This document shows, piece by piece, positions 35,181 to 46,700 of a stretch of DNA of 64,000 bases. Every line of letters starts with the position of its first letter. Position 1 is the first letter of the stretch. The notes below the pieces were generated by a model that saw only the letters and a program-made list of their open reading frames with translations, was not told where the DNA came from and searched no databases. Position numbers and translations under genes: made by a program. Origin of the DNA: Actinernus sp. WN-2022. Taxonomy: Eukaryota; Cnidaria; Anthozoa; Actiniaria; Actinernidae. Location: positions 75,296,861-75,360,860 of the forward strand of contig JAOWCC010000019.1 of assembly GCA_030867875.1 (NCBI GenBank), written 5' to 3'.

Positions 35181-36980
35181 AGCGGGGAGGCCTGGGACCT
35201 AACTACAGTCCATGAGAAATTCGTCAAAATAGCGCGGATTTAACATTTTAAGAGCTTTGGGTTAGGCTATAGGTATATCTCGGCGATCGTAGCGTAATTT
35301 TATATGGCAACCACTCTCCAGCGATCGACACATTTCTGAATGACTGTAAACTGACTTATCAAAACATTCCAAGATGCCACGGAATACTAAAAATAATTCC
35401 CAAATCTGAGCTATTAATAGTAAACATGGTTATCCAAGGGTCCCCGGGGGTAGGGGTAGTCTAATGTTTTCAACAGGAACCAGGTTTTTTTGGCGGGGGA
35501 AATAACTGTTATTGACCAAGAGAAAATGTTAAATGCACCGCTATGTCGTGGTTTCAATTAACTGGTGCATAATAGGCCGACTCTTGTACAGAGCTAAGTT
35601 GCTTTAATCTATCTTGTTCGTTACTGAGTAAGTAGTCAGCATCCTCAGTACGTTGGCCCTCGACCCCCGCGATATAGTGTCCTTCTCCCATCCCTCGCTT
35701 TCTTTGGATTGGCCGAGGAATTAACAGCGTGCACAATTTACGAGGAAATCTAGCGGTGATTTGCGAAGACCGAAAGATGGAATCTCGTATAGAACAGAGT
35801 TACGTTATCTTGTTCAATAGTATGGTAAATCAACTGAATTACCACATGGACTGTAATTAGGTCCCAGGCCTCCCCGCTATTCCTATCTCGGATTCTCGCA
35901 TGTCGGATTCTCGCATGTCGGATTCTCGCAACTCGGATTCTCGCAACTCGGATTCTCGCATCTCGGATTCTCGCATCTCGGATTCTCGCATCTCGGATTC
36001 TCGCATCTCGGATTCTCGCATCTCGGATTCTCGTATCTCGCATTCTCGGTTTCTCATGATGGCCCTTATAAGCCACCGTACCCTTCTCTTGTAGCAAATC
36101 GACAATACTTCTTAGCTTGTTGATCGTACTCTCCCCGACCATGTCAACTGATGCGAGACGTACAGCATGGTGATACAACATATTAGCACGCGTAATTAAG
36201 TTATCCAAATTTCCTGTATCAAACTCAAAGCCATCAAAGTTGTTTAGAAAATGAACTTCGAACTCTAATAACGAACTTCGAACTCTAATAACGAATGGCG
36301 AACTCTAACAACGAATGTCGAACTCTAATATTGACTTAATAACAAATGTCGCACCTTAATAACGAATGTCGAACTCTAACAACGAATGTCCAACTTTAAT
36401 AACGATCAGTGACTAAACTATAATGACGAATGTTGAACTTTGATAACGCATGTCGAATTGAATTTTGACAAGAAATACGCGCCATACATTGTATGTAGAT
36501 TTTAAATTGTCCATTTCCTATTGTTATAAACGGCAGTAGAGAAAATAAAATTAATGTCCTTATTCGAAGGTGTAAATCAAAGCTTTCTCTAGGATAAATT
36601 AAGGTAGACTTATTGAACGGTAATTTCAAGGTCTTCTGTGCAGTTCAGTAAAGTAAGAAGAAGACAAAGCCGGAGTTTGAAGCCCGTTCGTATCAATCGT
36701 CGGCAAACAACAAACGCGTGACGACATAAATAACGGCTGCGAAGGTACTGTGGGCTCTTGCAAAACCAGCGAAGATCACCAAAAAGTCATGCCCGTGATA
36801 TCAAACAGGTAAAACCGGTTTGGTAACTGGTTTATCACGTGGTTTACCTCTAAGATTTTGGACTGAGATTGCAAGTGCGCATGTTCAACGGGAAAAGCAA
36901 TCGTTTCGTGGCAGAGGTTTCTTTCGGCGACAGGAAAGGCAAAGAGATGAGAAACCTCTGCTCGCAGGGTACTCTGAGTT

Positions 36981-37840
36981 CCGTGTACGTGGTTTTTCTG
37001 TTGCTGCTCGAGCAATGAAACGAAAACATCGAAAACACAGTCAGTTTCGCCCTGGTTTCACCGAAAACTGCCGAACTGCTTACGAACACAGCATCCCCTT
37101 CTTCGGATGGGAGAAGGGGATGCTGTTCGCAGGCTACAAAACTGCATGAGCTGTGGACTCAGACAAAATCAAACGTTTTGAAAACCCCAGCGATTGATCA
37201 TGATTGATGCTTCAAATGCTAAGATGCCATTGCAGATTGAGGGGGAAATTTTCTTTCAGCGTATCTATGTTATGGTTAAAAAAAATTTCTTGGTTCAAAT
37301 TCTTCCGGATACTGTTTTGCCTCCAAAATCAGCTTCCCACTTAATCTATCCTAAACCACAACATGCAGAAGAATTCTATTTAAACCGGCAGTGCCAAAGG
37401 AAACTACGTTTCACTTCATTATTGTGGTCTGTCTAGCCATGCATGCCATGGCAGTGCACTGCCAGTGCACTGCCAGTGTTGGAAATTAAACAGCAACCAT
37501 ATACATATATAAACACTGATGCCGTTACGAATAATGATGCATTTTTTACGGAATTTTAACTGAACACTGAACTAAAAAAGTATGATTTAATCACTCCAAC
37601 GTTGGTGTTGACGATTTAGATTTAACCAAAAACATGTAAGGGAGTTGAAATGTGTAACGCCCATACTTCACTTTAGTAAATAGAATGCAAGCAACCGTGG
37701 ACGACAATCCTGCTGGTGTACGTTGGATCAGTGATTGATCTAATCGGCTGGACACATGTGTCTTGCTCTTGATTATTCAGCGAACAAAAATGACCATATA
37801 TGGAATAAAATGGCAGTCGGGTTCTGTGTGTGGACTACAC
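36981..37840. other. Non-coding stretch with a small hairpin
   Basis: The only structure is AGCATCCCCTTCT/AGAAGGGGATGCT at 37090-37122. The 80-codon frame at 37194-37436 has no recognisable domain or splice context. Confidence 0.4.
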
Positions 37841-38269
37841 TGTCAAGCTACTAGACTGTATTTTCCAAATATGGTAGTTTTTATTCCGTATAGGTTTACT
37901 CCCTTATAGGTTTCTGATTTAACTAAATTAACTAAATTTAGTACCACAGTTTCTGGGAGAGCCGGACAACCGTACCGTAACCGTACTGTAACCCACACCG
38001 CGGCAAAACGTCTTGCGCATGCGCTTTTGATAAACCGCACACGTCTGATCTCCCCAGTTTCCCGCCGAAACTAAAATAAAACAGAGGCAATCACCCCTGT
38101 TTCTAATTTTAAGCACGTACGCGTATTTACGTGAAATGTTTCGCGAAAAATAAGAAAATTACTTAAAAGATGAGTGAAGAGTTTCTTAATTTGTAATTCA
38201 CTGTGAGTTTACTAAATTATAAAATCATTTACTACACGGAACCTTGTATTTGAACTCCAGAGCCTTCGT

Positions 38270-38600
38270 TCTCTCGGCCAGCGGAGCATAACGTTTTGCC
38301 GCGGTGCACATGCACAGCGGCCGTCACTGTTCACACACCCGTTTTCAAACCTTGAGAACTTTTTTGATAAATTACGAAAAAAATTTGTAAGCTCACAGTT
38401 TGAAGTTTGTTCAATTTCCCGTCGACTGAGTGAAAATAAAAAGCTTAACTTTCACGTATTTTTCTTAACTTTTGGTGTAGAAGTTCACTGTAATATGTTT
38501 TAAGATACATTTTGCGCGAGAAATTCGCGCGGCCGCCCACCAGACTGACCGTAATACGCACGCGCAGACGTTTGACCGCTGTGTGGCCGCGGTGTGACTG
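38270..38600. mobile_element. Diverged copy of the MITE at 62154-62482
   Basis: 38310-38590 aligns with 62240-62482 (GGCCGTCACTGTTCACA, CCCGTCGACTG, AAAAAGCTTAACTTTCACGT, GTAATACGCACGCGCAGACG, TTTGACCGCTGTGTG). The right end is intact and the left end is lost or rearranged. Confidence 0.65.
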
Positions 38601-38879
38601 TAACCGTGCTGTACCATATCTCTGTAGTTGATTGGATCAGCGGGATAAAAACAACAGGAAAACCATTTCAATGTCACGGCATACCCTATATAAACCGTTC
38701 CCTCACCCACAATTTCCTTCCAGGATACCAGTTCACCCGTGTTCAATAATTTACCTGTAAGTATTAGGAACTCTGCAACCTTTTCTGAATTTTGTCGGTT
38801 ATCGAAAGGATATCTAAAGAACTGCGCTGCCGACAGACTCCGTTGATTAATTTTACAATAGATACGTATAGCCATATTT

Positions 38880-39610
38880 TAATCCTTAGTACTGTTATCA
38901 TTATACATCTCAGTAATATCTTAGTCGTATTTTATCAACATTTTATATTTTACATTATTTAGATTAACAGGCGAAGAGTCACCCAGTGGAAGTACTGTTA
39001 ATAAACCATTATTATTATTTATTATTATTTTTGGCTCTGACGAAGGCTAGCGCTCGAAACGTCAGCTGCTACTCGCTCCCCACGGCGGTTAGCACACCTT
39101 GATCGTTCGTTTGCTGCGGTAGCGCCGTGCGTTTGCTGCGGTAGCGCCGTGCGTTTGCTGCGGTAGCGCCGAAAGCGTGTATGGTTACCAAAGTTTCCAG
39201 TGTTTCCTTTCTTTTTTTATAGTAATATAAAGTTGTAGCTGAGGCTAATAATGCTCATTAGTATTTTTCTCTTGCCTTTTATACATAATAGTTGTACATA
39301 GTCGTTTATATAGTTCACAATAGTTTCCATAGTCCTTTTTTCCCCTTTTTCTTATGTAATATAAAGTTGTAGCAGTTGTAGTAGTTATAGTAATATTTTT
39401 TTAATATTGATCTCATAGATGTAAAGCTACTTAGTAGAGATGCTGTGATTAAACCATTATTATTATTATTCGTAATGAGGACAATTTTGATAGTTTTAAA
39501 TCTTTACTTAAGACTCATCTTTATAAAATAGCTTTTAATTTACAATAGCCAAGGCGTCTCTTTGATACTCTTTTTAGATTCCACTTTAGAATAGTATTTA
39601 GCTTTTAGAT
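38880..39610 (+). mobile_element. Cluster of LINE 3' ends
   Basis: Two tails end in ATTAAACCATTATTATTATT-type repeats (about 39000-39030 and 39450-39470). The second is followed by NFDSFKSLLKTHLYKIAFNL and a stop (39485-39548), the end of a CR1/L2 ORF2. Between them, 39035-39096 carries CTGACGAAGGCTAGCGCTCG followed by AAACGTCAGCTGCTACTCGC, a dispersed motif also found at 57298. The whole block is insertions into insertions. Confidence 0.5.
39108..39174. repeat. 22-bp tandem repeat, 3 copies
   Basis: GTTTGCTGCGGTAGCGCCGT GC repeated three times. Confidence 0.8.
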
Positions 39611-39636
39611 TGCTTAACGACCTTTAATTTGTTAAT

Positions 39637-39756
39637 TTTCCGCTCCAATGTCCACGAACAATGGCACCAAGTCGAGGTTGGAGTAGACATTTTCATACAT
39701 TTACTGTATTTTTGTCTACCTCGACTTGGTGCCATTGTTCGGTCGAATGCGGAAAA
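39637..39756. mobile_element. Foldback MITE, 120 bp
   Basis: TTTTCCGCTCCAATGTCCAC and AACAATGGCACCAAGTCGAG at the left pair with CTCGACTTGGTGCCATTGTT and GCGGAAAA at the right. Confidence 0.7.
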
Positions 39757-40416
39757 GGTATATTATAATAGTATATTTTCCGAGTTTGAATAAGAGAGTT
39801 CAGTATGGTTTGGGGTTCGCAAAATAGTATTCGATTTTTTCCAGAATGAGGGATCGCTGGATCATGAAATTCAGGCAGGGCTTAGTTCATTTATCATTCT
39901 AGCGCCGACAGGAGTTTCGTGACATTTCGATGACGAAAACCGTGAGATTTTAGAGATGAAGGTTGTAGGTGATTGTGGTAGCAGTCTTCTGAAGATTCCA
40001 GCCTTCTCCTATTTTTAGGTGGTGAACCGAGGTGGATGAAAAACTCCTAAAAACACCCTAAAATGGATCCAAGAGAAGAAAAACCACAAAGGACACAAAG
40101 GAAACAACATGAAAGCGAAAAGGTATGTTTATTTATACATTATACACTATTTGAAAGGATTTATAAACCTTTACACATATCTTCTCGCAGTCATATTTTT
40201 CACAATTGGGCTGCCTGTGGTCCTACCTTGCCCGGCTGCGTGGCAAGCGCTGGGGGAGGGAGTGTAAACTGTATAATCTAACTTGTTATCACTTATTTCA
40301 AAACAAGACTTGTAGCATTTCTTACTCTTGACTTCATTCTTTTTGTACCTTTGAAATAATCTCGAATTTTAACATACGAATTCCCGACAGGCACGGCGAC
40401 ATAGCATTGAACTCAC

Positions 40417-40530
40417 CTCATTCCGTTCTCGTTTCGACCAATTAGATCCTCCTATCGTGACGGCATCGCTTTCAGGAATAAAAGAAGCGGCCAGGACAAC
40501 AACGAGTACGATCACTATCTTGGTGTTCAT
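40417..40530 (-). CDS. First exon of a small secreted protein
   Basis: ATG 40530 encodes a clear signal peptide: MNTK, then a hydrophobic run IVIVLVVVLAASF, then a likely cleavage after SDA (about residue 23). A short charged segment with a KRE dibasic site follows. After 38 codons a consensus donor GAG|GTGAGT ends the exon at 40417, phase 0. A TATA box lies ~100 nt upstream of the ATG. The next exon is uncertain: one candidate starts after CCATTTTAG near 40067 and stays open for 35 codons. The gene starts ~110 nt after the poly(A) signal of the cytochrome b5 gene, on the same strand. Short secreted precursors with dibasic sites in cnidarians include peptides of many roles; no function is assigned. 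Confidence 0.6.
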
Positions 40531-40629
40531 TTTGAAGAACTGCGGTCTTGGTTTGTCCTTCTTGCGATATGTGTCAGGCTTATTTGGAGCTCTTGGGTCA
40601 GTTCTGATTCCCAGCTCTCTCAGGTCCGT

Positions 40630-40636
40630 TTTTATA
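40630..40636 (-). promoter_or_regulatory. TATA box of the secreted-protein gene
   Basis: TATAAAA in the context GGTATAAAAACGG, minus strand, about 100 nt upstream of ATG 40530. Transcription would start near 40600. Confidence 0.55.
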
Positions 40637-40748
40637 CCGTCAACGGCTCTCCTAATGAGACGGCTATTTTCCGCCTATTTCCTTCGACTGATCAAAAGAT
40701 CAAATGAAGGCATCTTAGGGAATCATTTGTAAATATATAAAACTCATT

Positions 40749-40754
40749 TTTATT
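40749..40754 (-). terminator. Poly(A) signal of the cytochrome b5 gene
   Basis: AATAAA on the minus strand, 45 nt after the stop codon in the proposed last exon. Confidence 0.6.
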
Positions 40755-40798
40755 TCCTTTCCTGTTCAATTCGGGCTTCTTTGGTCGTCATGGAAGTT

Positions 40799-43700
40799 TT
40801 ACACTTCTTTATATTCACGTCGAAAAAGATGGGAGCGAACTGTTGTACCCTGGGAAGAACAACAACGACGTTTCTCTTTCATTTACTGGTATAAACTAGT
40901 CGAAATTAAAGGATAATTATGAAACTCTTTGTCAAATTTACCAGCATCTCTCCATCTTATCTCCTATTAAGATCGGTTTTAATTGCCAGTTGTTGTCTCA
41001 TTACAATCTTTACGTTAGGTTCTCTTGAGTACCTTAATTAGCTTGAATCAATATGTCCTGAGTCTGGAGAACAAGAGATGAATGAGATTGATATCCAGCG
41101 TATTTTAATTTGAGTCTGGTTCAATAAGATAAGTTAAGTACAATACATTGTTAGGAAATTATTTACAATACAAGATAACAGGGACTCAGTATGAAGGTCT
41201 TGAAGACTTGCTGGACGCCATGTTCAACAGCCATAACATAATCACGTCACTAGTTTTCGTTACCAAACAAAAACATCGGCTCTTTCTAGGTGCATCAATG
41301 TCGTCAAATTCAAAATAATGAATTTTGTATTCACTAGGGTTAGGGTTCTTTGTATTGTCGGGTATTTATTACGATATATTCATTTTTCAGTTTTATAGTG
41401 CGAGGCCACTTAATTGGAAAACGAGAACCAATCACATTGCATAACGAAAACAAAGCATTCCAACTTACGGTTATTTGATCCAATCAGTGTTGAGTACAAG
41501 GCAATAGCATTCCAACTTACGGTTATTTGATCCAATCAGTGTTGAGTACAAGACAATAGCATTCCAACTTACGGTTATTTGATCCAATCAGTGTCGAGTA
41601 CAAGACAAAAGCATTCCAACTTACGGTTATTTGATCCAATCAGTGTTGAGTACAAGACAATAGCATATTTGATCCAATCAGTGTTGCTCGAGGTTCGATC
41701 CGGTACAAGGAAAATGTGGTGAACTAGTTCGGAAGTCACGAAGTCTTCTAAATGAAGTAATTCATTGTTTTTAGTTCTCGTTGTCTTTCTCTGCTAGCAG
41801 AGGTCTCTCTCTGTCTTGGTAAAATGGAAACGAGAGCCGGAGAGAGACAGGTCTCTCTTCTCTCGTTTCCATTTTACCAAGACAGAGAGAGACCTCTGCT
41901 ATCAGGGAATCATTGTCTAATGACACTGTAAGTTATGTTTTCTGCAATAAATACACAACCGATTACCAAACTCAGTTCACACATCGTATAAAATAGAGCT
42001 ATAAAGATAGACTGATATCATGTATAGCATCTTTATTATAGAATTGTCATACATGTTATATTCCTTGCATGTACAATTCTTTATTTTATAATCCCAAATG
42101 CTTATATTAGGCTGCACTATTCAATAGCCATCAACTCATTTGGAACAAATTTCAAACAAATTATGCAATGCTTACTATGTATACATTTACGTAATTCTCA
42201 CATCCCTTATATACTTATGATATTAAGGGGGGACGTATCCCATGAGCATCTTGTCAGCTTCGTGTACACGCACAATAACTGTGCTAGAGCGGTTTTCAGT
42301 TGAGTGTAGTAAAACCAAACACAAATTACCCACAGCCAGCCAATCATAGGAGCGAGTAATCACAAGTAACTTATAAATGGCTTCCCTGTGAGCCAATGAC
42401 AAACCAAAGCAAAGCCAAAACCAATTTGCGTTTGGTTTTACTTTGGATTCTGATTGGTTGGTTTACTTTCTCAGCCAATAGCAGAGCTTAGTAAAGGCAA
42501 AACCAAAACACTTCCGACACTCAATTGAAATCCGCTCTATCTGTGACGCGAACACAGACTTTGGAGCACCGTCAACCCACCAAATGACATGACTTTCATG
42601 ACGAACAACAAAAATAATTACTCAGATTAGCGGAGTGTGCTTTCCAGGTATACTGGAGAAAATGTGAGACAATTGTGTTGAAGGATGACAAAGATTCGAG
42701 TGGATGAAAAATACTGCTTTTAAGAGAAATCTAAAGCAACTTTAAATCGGTTCACTGTAACTCTAAAATAAGCTTCTATAATCCACTTTAATCTTTGTCA
42801 TCCTCTATAGCAAAAGTTTTAAAAAGCATACCAAGACATTCACATGGTATTTCTCTTCTATCTCAGGGTGTTATGTTTGTAGTTTTGATTTGAAGAAACT
42901 TGAAGGTTCAATTCAATTGACAGTGCCCCATTAAATAAATTTTACCTAGGTAACCTAATTTTTCCTAGTCAAATTACTAATTCTCCTCCGCTATGTGACG
43001 GATTAATTCTTCTCTCGTGTCGTCTTTTGCTATCCTTTTTTCGCCTTTTCCTCTGGAAAGGAAATATCCAGTTAATAAAACGTTCCGCCCTGGGAAGGTT
43101 AAACCCCGAGAGGGGTACTCCCTGATAAAAGCTATAAGTGTACTGTGCCACTGGATGGGGTCTTGTTTTTCGGCCTTCTAGGTCTGAGATGAAGTCCCAG
43201 TTTCGTCCTCTAAGTATGAGATAGAGTATACACTTTCTGTTCAATTTTCGAATGCAATGTTTTGGCTTTTTTCTTCTCGTTATTTTTGCCCAGTAGTTTC
43301 TGGGAAATTTGAAGTTTCCGGGCTGAAATGGGATACCAAATTTAACCCTTTAGTCTGATGGGGTAGGACAAAATTTTATTTTCCTGAAAAGGGATAGGGT
43401 TTCTTAAGTCCCAGCGGAGCATCCCCAACCCTATTCCCCCCAATCTCCGGAGGGCGGGGGGGTGTTAATAGCAAACTAATAAAAAGGCAGTTTGCAAGCA
43501 CGAGTCATTTACCTTTTAGATCTTGAGTGCGTGTGTTAACCTTCCTTCTGCATATTCTTTCATTCTGTGGAGAACGGTAAAAATTTTGAGCTACTGTCAA
43601 ATCGCTAAACTCGGATATTAATAGAGAAATATATTAAATTTAAAGAAGCAACACAAAACAAGCCGGACATTTTGTCCAAAATGATACCTACGGAGTCCTC

Positions 43701-46700
43701 AAAGGGACATGGAAACTTTTAACTTTTGATGTAACTAATGCAGTTTGCCGATGCAACTTCATGTTAAATGGACATTGTCAATCGAATTGAGCCTTCAAGT
43801 TTCTTTACAACACAACTACAAAAATAACACCCTGAGATACATGTAGAAGATAAATATCAGGTGAATGTCCTGATCTGCTTTCAGACGTTTTCGACAGAGA
43901 TTAAAGTGGATTACAAAAGCTTATTCTAGAAATTTGATTTCGGTTACAGTCACTGAACTGATTTCAAGTTGCTCAAGATTTCTCTTAATAAAAGCAGTAT
44001 TTTCATCCATTCGAATCATTGCCATTCTTCATTAACATTGTCTCAAATTTACTCCAGTATACCTGGAAAGCACACATGCATGGCTAATCTGAGTAGTTAT
44101 TGTTGTTTTGGGAGTTGACAGCCGGCCCTTTATGGGGCTTTCATTTATTAGAGCAGGGGGGGGGGGGGCAACATTGCCACACAGGTGTGTGCTCAAAATA
44201 TTATCCAACTCCCCCTCCATGATACTTAAAACATTTCACACCCACTCCCCCCTTGCCTACATCTGATATTTTGTAAACCCCCCTTCTTTCCATTACTACC
44301 ACCACCATTCTACCCCAGCATGCTCTTAGTGAGATGCAATGAGCAAAGCTTTAATTCATGCTATTAAAACATGTGTAAAGTGACACCCTTGCGTAAATAA
44401 AAGTATAAGTCTTCAACATTAGTAGTACTAAATATCCCCCTTCCATAATAGCCCACTTCCGCGATTTGCTTTACTTGTCATCAAAGGTTTCAATACGAGG
44501 CCCCGTGCTAAATTAAATTTATTCTTTTCACAAAGAAAATAATAAATTTAATTTAGCACGGGGCCTGGTATTGAAACCTTTGTGCGTAACAAGTAAAGCA
44601 TATCGCGGAAGTGGGCTATTCTTCTGTGAATTTCAAACACCCCCCCCCCCCCCCCCCCCCAATCTTGCCAACCCCCCTCCTATATGACAATCTTCCACCG
44701 AACTGTACAATGTTTCTCTTGTGCTGCTGGATTCATTTCAGTAATTTAGTGATTAAGTCGGCTTGACCTATGATAATAAAACACACAGAAAAAAGATGGC
44801 GGCTCTACATTGGCCCACAATCCCTTGCGAACCTAACACAGTATAACACACAGTGTATTGGCAACATCACTTGTACTGGCTTGTTTTTAAGATTTAAAAC
44901 CTCTACAGCGATTTTATAAGGGATTTAAAGATTTTCGTGCGCAAAGGATTGTGGGTAACAGTCAAGCCATCACCTTTTAAGGTGTGGTTCTCAGTCAAAC
45001 AGTAGTGCATCACCTCTATCAGTTCCCCTATGTAATACGAAGCCATTATTTCGCTCGCCTCCTTTGAGTGTCCAACGTCTTGAAATACACCTGTGACATC
45101 ATGACCTGAAAAATATTCCCCCGTGGGAGGGGGGCACTCTTGTTTATGTTTTAATATGTATGTGTGGCGTTATCGGGTCCGGTTTTGAACCTAATTCCGA
45201 ATTCCGGATCCGGGTTTTTTCGTAAAATATGTCGAATTCCGGATTACGGACGATTCAGAACAATCGAAACAGAGAGAAAATCCGGGTTGGTGTTCACAAT
45301 AACTTGGAAATCCTGGGTTTGGAGCCGTATATTCGCGTAAAACTGTCCAGTCCAGGACCTCATGCATGGCCGCAGGTACACATACATTTATCATACAAGT
45401 GCCCCCTCCCCCACGGAATTATTCGCTCTCATCACGTGGCGGCCATATTGGCTAGAAACAGAGTTACCACGTGTAGTCTCGCACTGAGCAGCTTCAGAAC
45501 GAGGTTACCTCCCGGTCCTGGTGGTGCATTGGAGTAGTGTGCTGTAGTGCACATCTGTTGTTGTGCGCTTTCTCCCACATGGCCAGTGCGCCTTTTTGCG
45601 ACCGCACGCTCGAGAACGGTCAATGGAGGGAATCGCTTCTCGGCCTTTTGGCTAAGGTCAAGTGCGAAAGCACTTTTTCTTAGACTATCCTTTCTTTGTA
45701 ACTAGGTCCTTCTCAAGGCTAGTGCTGCCTATCTCGCAAAGTACCCGTTCTCTCTCTTTTTATTTTAAGGTAAATGAGCGACTGAAATTCAGGTTAGGTT
45801 AGGCGGGGTAAAACAATAGATTTACCACGTGTAGTCTCGCACTGAGCAGCTTCAGAACGAGGTTATACGGCGTAAAACAAAGGTTTTTATTCTCCTGGAA
45901 TTAAACATGGCCGTCGCGTGTTAAGAGAGATTATTATACGACTTGGCGTTTTCGAGTGCAAATACGGCTAAAACAACTGCAAATATGAGACCGTATTACA
46001 CAGGTCGCGAACAGGTTTGTACAGGTTTATTCAACACTTAGTGCCTATGAACAATACATTTTTATTTTAGATATCGATTTTAAATCAAGTGAATAAGTAG
46101 TATAGGAATTGGGGTTTCTGGCGCAGCACCTCGTATTTTCTGTAGAAAACAAAGTGATGGCACCCCCCCCCCCCCCCCCCCCCCCCCCGTGGAACAGGCG
46201 CCATTACCCAGAGGCAAGGCCTGTCCCCCGAGTAGGTACCATCATTTTGCTATAACTAAAAAGACAATTAGAGAATACGTACGTAGTATATATCAAATGT
46301 AAAAACATTTCGAGATGGAGGAAAGCACTTGTAGTTGGTTGATGCGTGGGAAGGTTAGGAGAGTGTACTTTCCGCCAGGTCTACCTCGATTTCAGCTACC
46401 TTTTTGCTCACCCACTTTCGGCAGCCATTTTTTTTGTGTGTCTCCTGCAAAGACCAAAATACCCCGTCCATATACATTCCCTTCTTTGGCCCGCCCCCTA
46501 GGATAGTGTATTTTGTAGCCAATTTCAGCCCTATTAGAGCTACAGTAGCACAAAATATATCGAGCGACTTTCGTACATCGAACCTACACTAGAGCAACAT
46601 GGCTGTACAAGCAACCTTCGCAAGTATGGGTATTCGAGCCAAAAAGTCCGTAGCCGCACATCTGTTGGTAGAGAATGCCTACGAGAGCAATCTCCTGTCC

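Larger units (their letters stand above)
34291..36971. mobile_element. Large foldback (MULE-like) element with 9-bp target duplication
   Basis: Ends TACCCTGCGAGCAGAGGTTT and its complement (finishing CTCGCAGGGTA) are flanked by perfect 9-bp direct repeats CTCTGAGTT (34282-34290 and 36972-36980). The arms (34291-35215 and about 35850-36971) are largely complementary around a ~630-bp unique centre. Each arm contains a ~20-bp tandem array (GTTCGACATTCGTTATTAAA-like), a coding-like segment and a 15-bp array (CGAGAATCCGAGATG). Long arms with internal tandem repeats define foldback elements; the 9-bp duplication points to Mutator-type mobilisation. No transposase is present. Confidence 0.85.

Noticed and set aside
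35750..36208. A 152-codon frame with RIRDA repeats
   Set aside because: Most of it is the 15-bp tandem array of the foldback arm. Only the non-repetitive start is treated as a captured segment.
40023..40281. A 72-codon plus-strand gene at 40063
   Set aside because: No domain or splice support. The region is better explained as intron or second-exon sequence of the minus-strand secreted-protein gene.
45632..45664. Functional U2 snRNA gene
   Set aside because: Similarity ends after 33 nt, before the branch-point pairing region and the Sm site.
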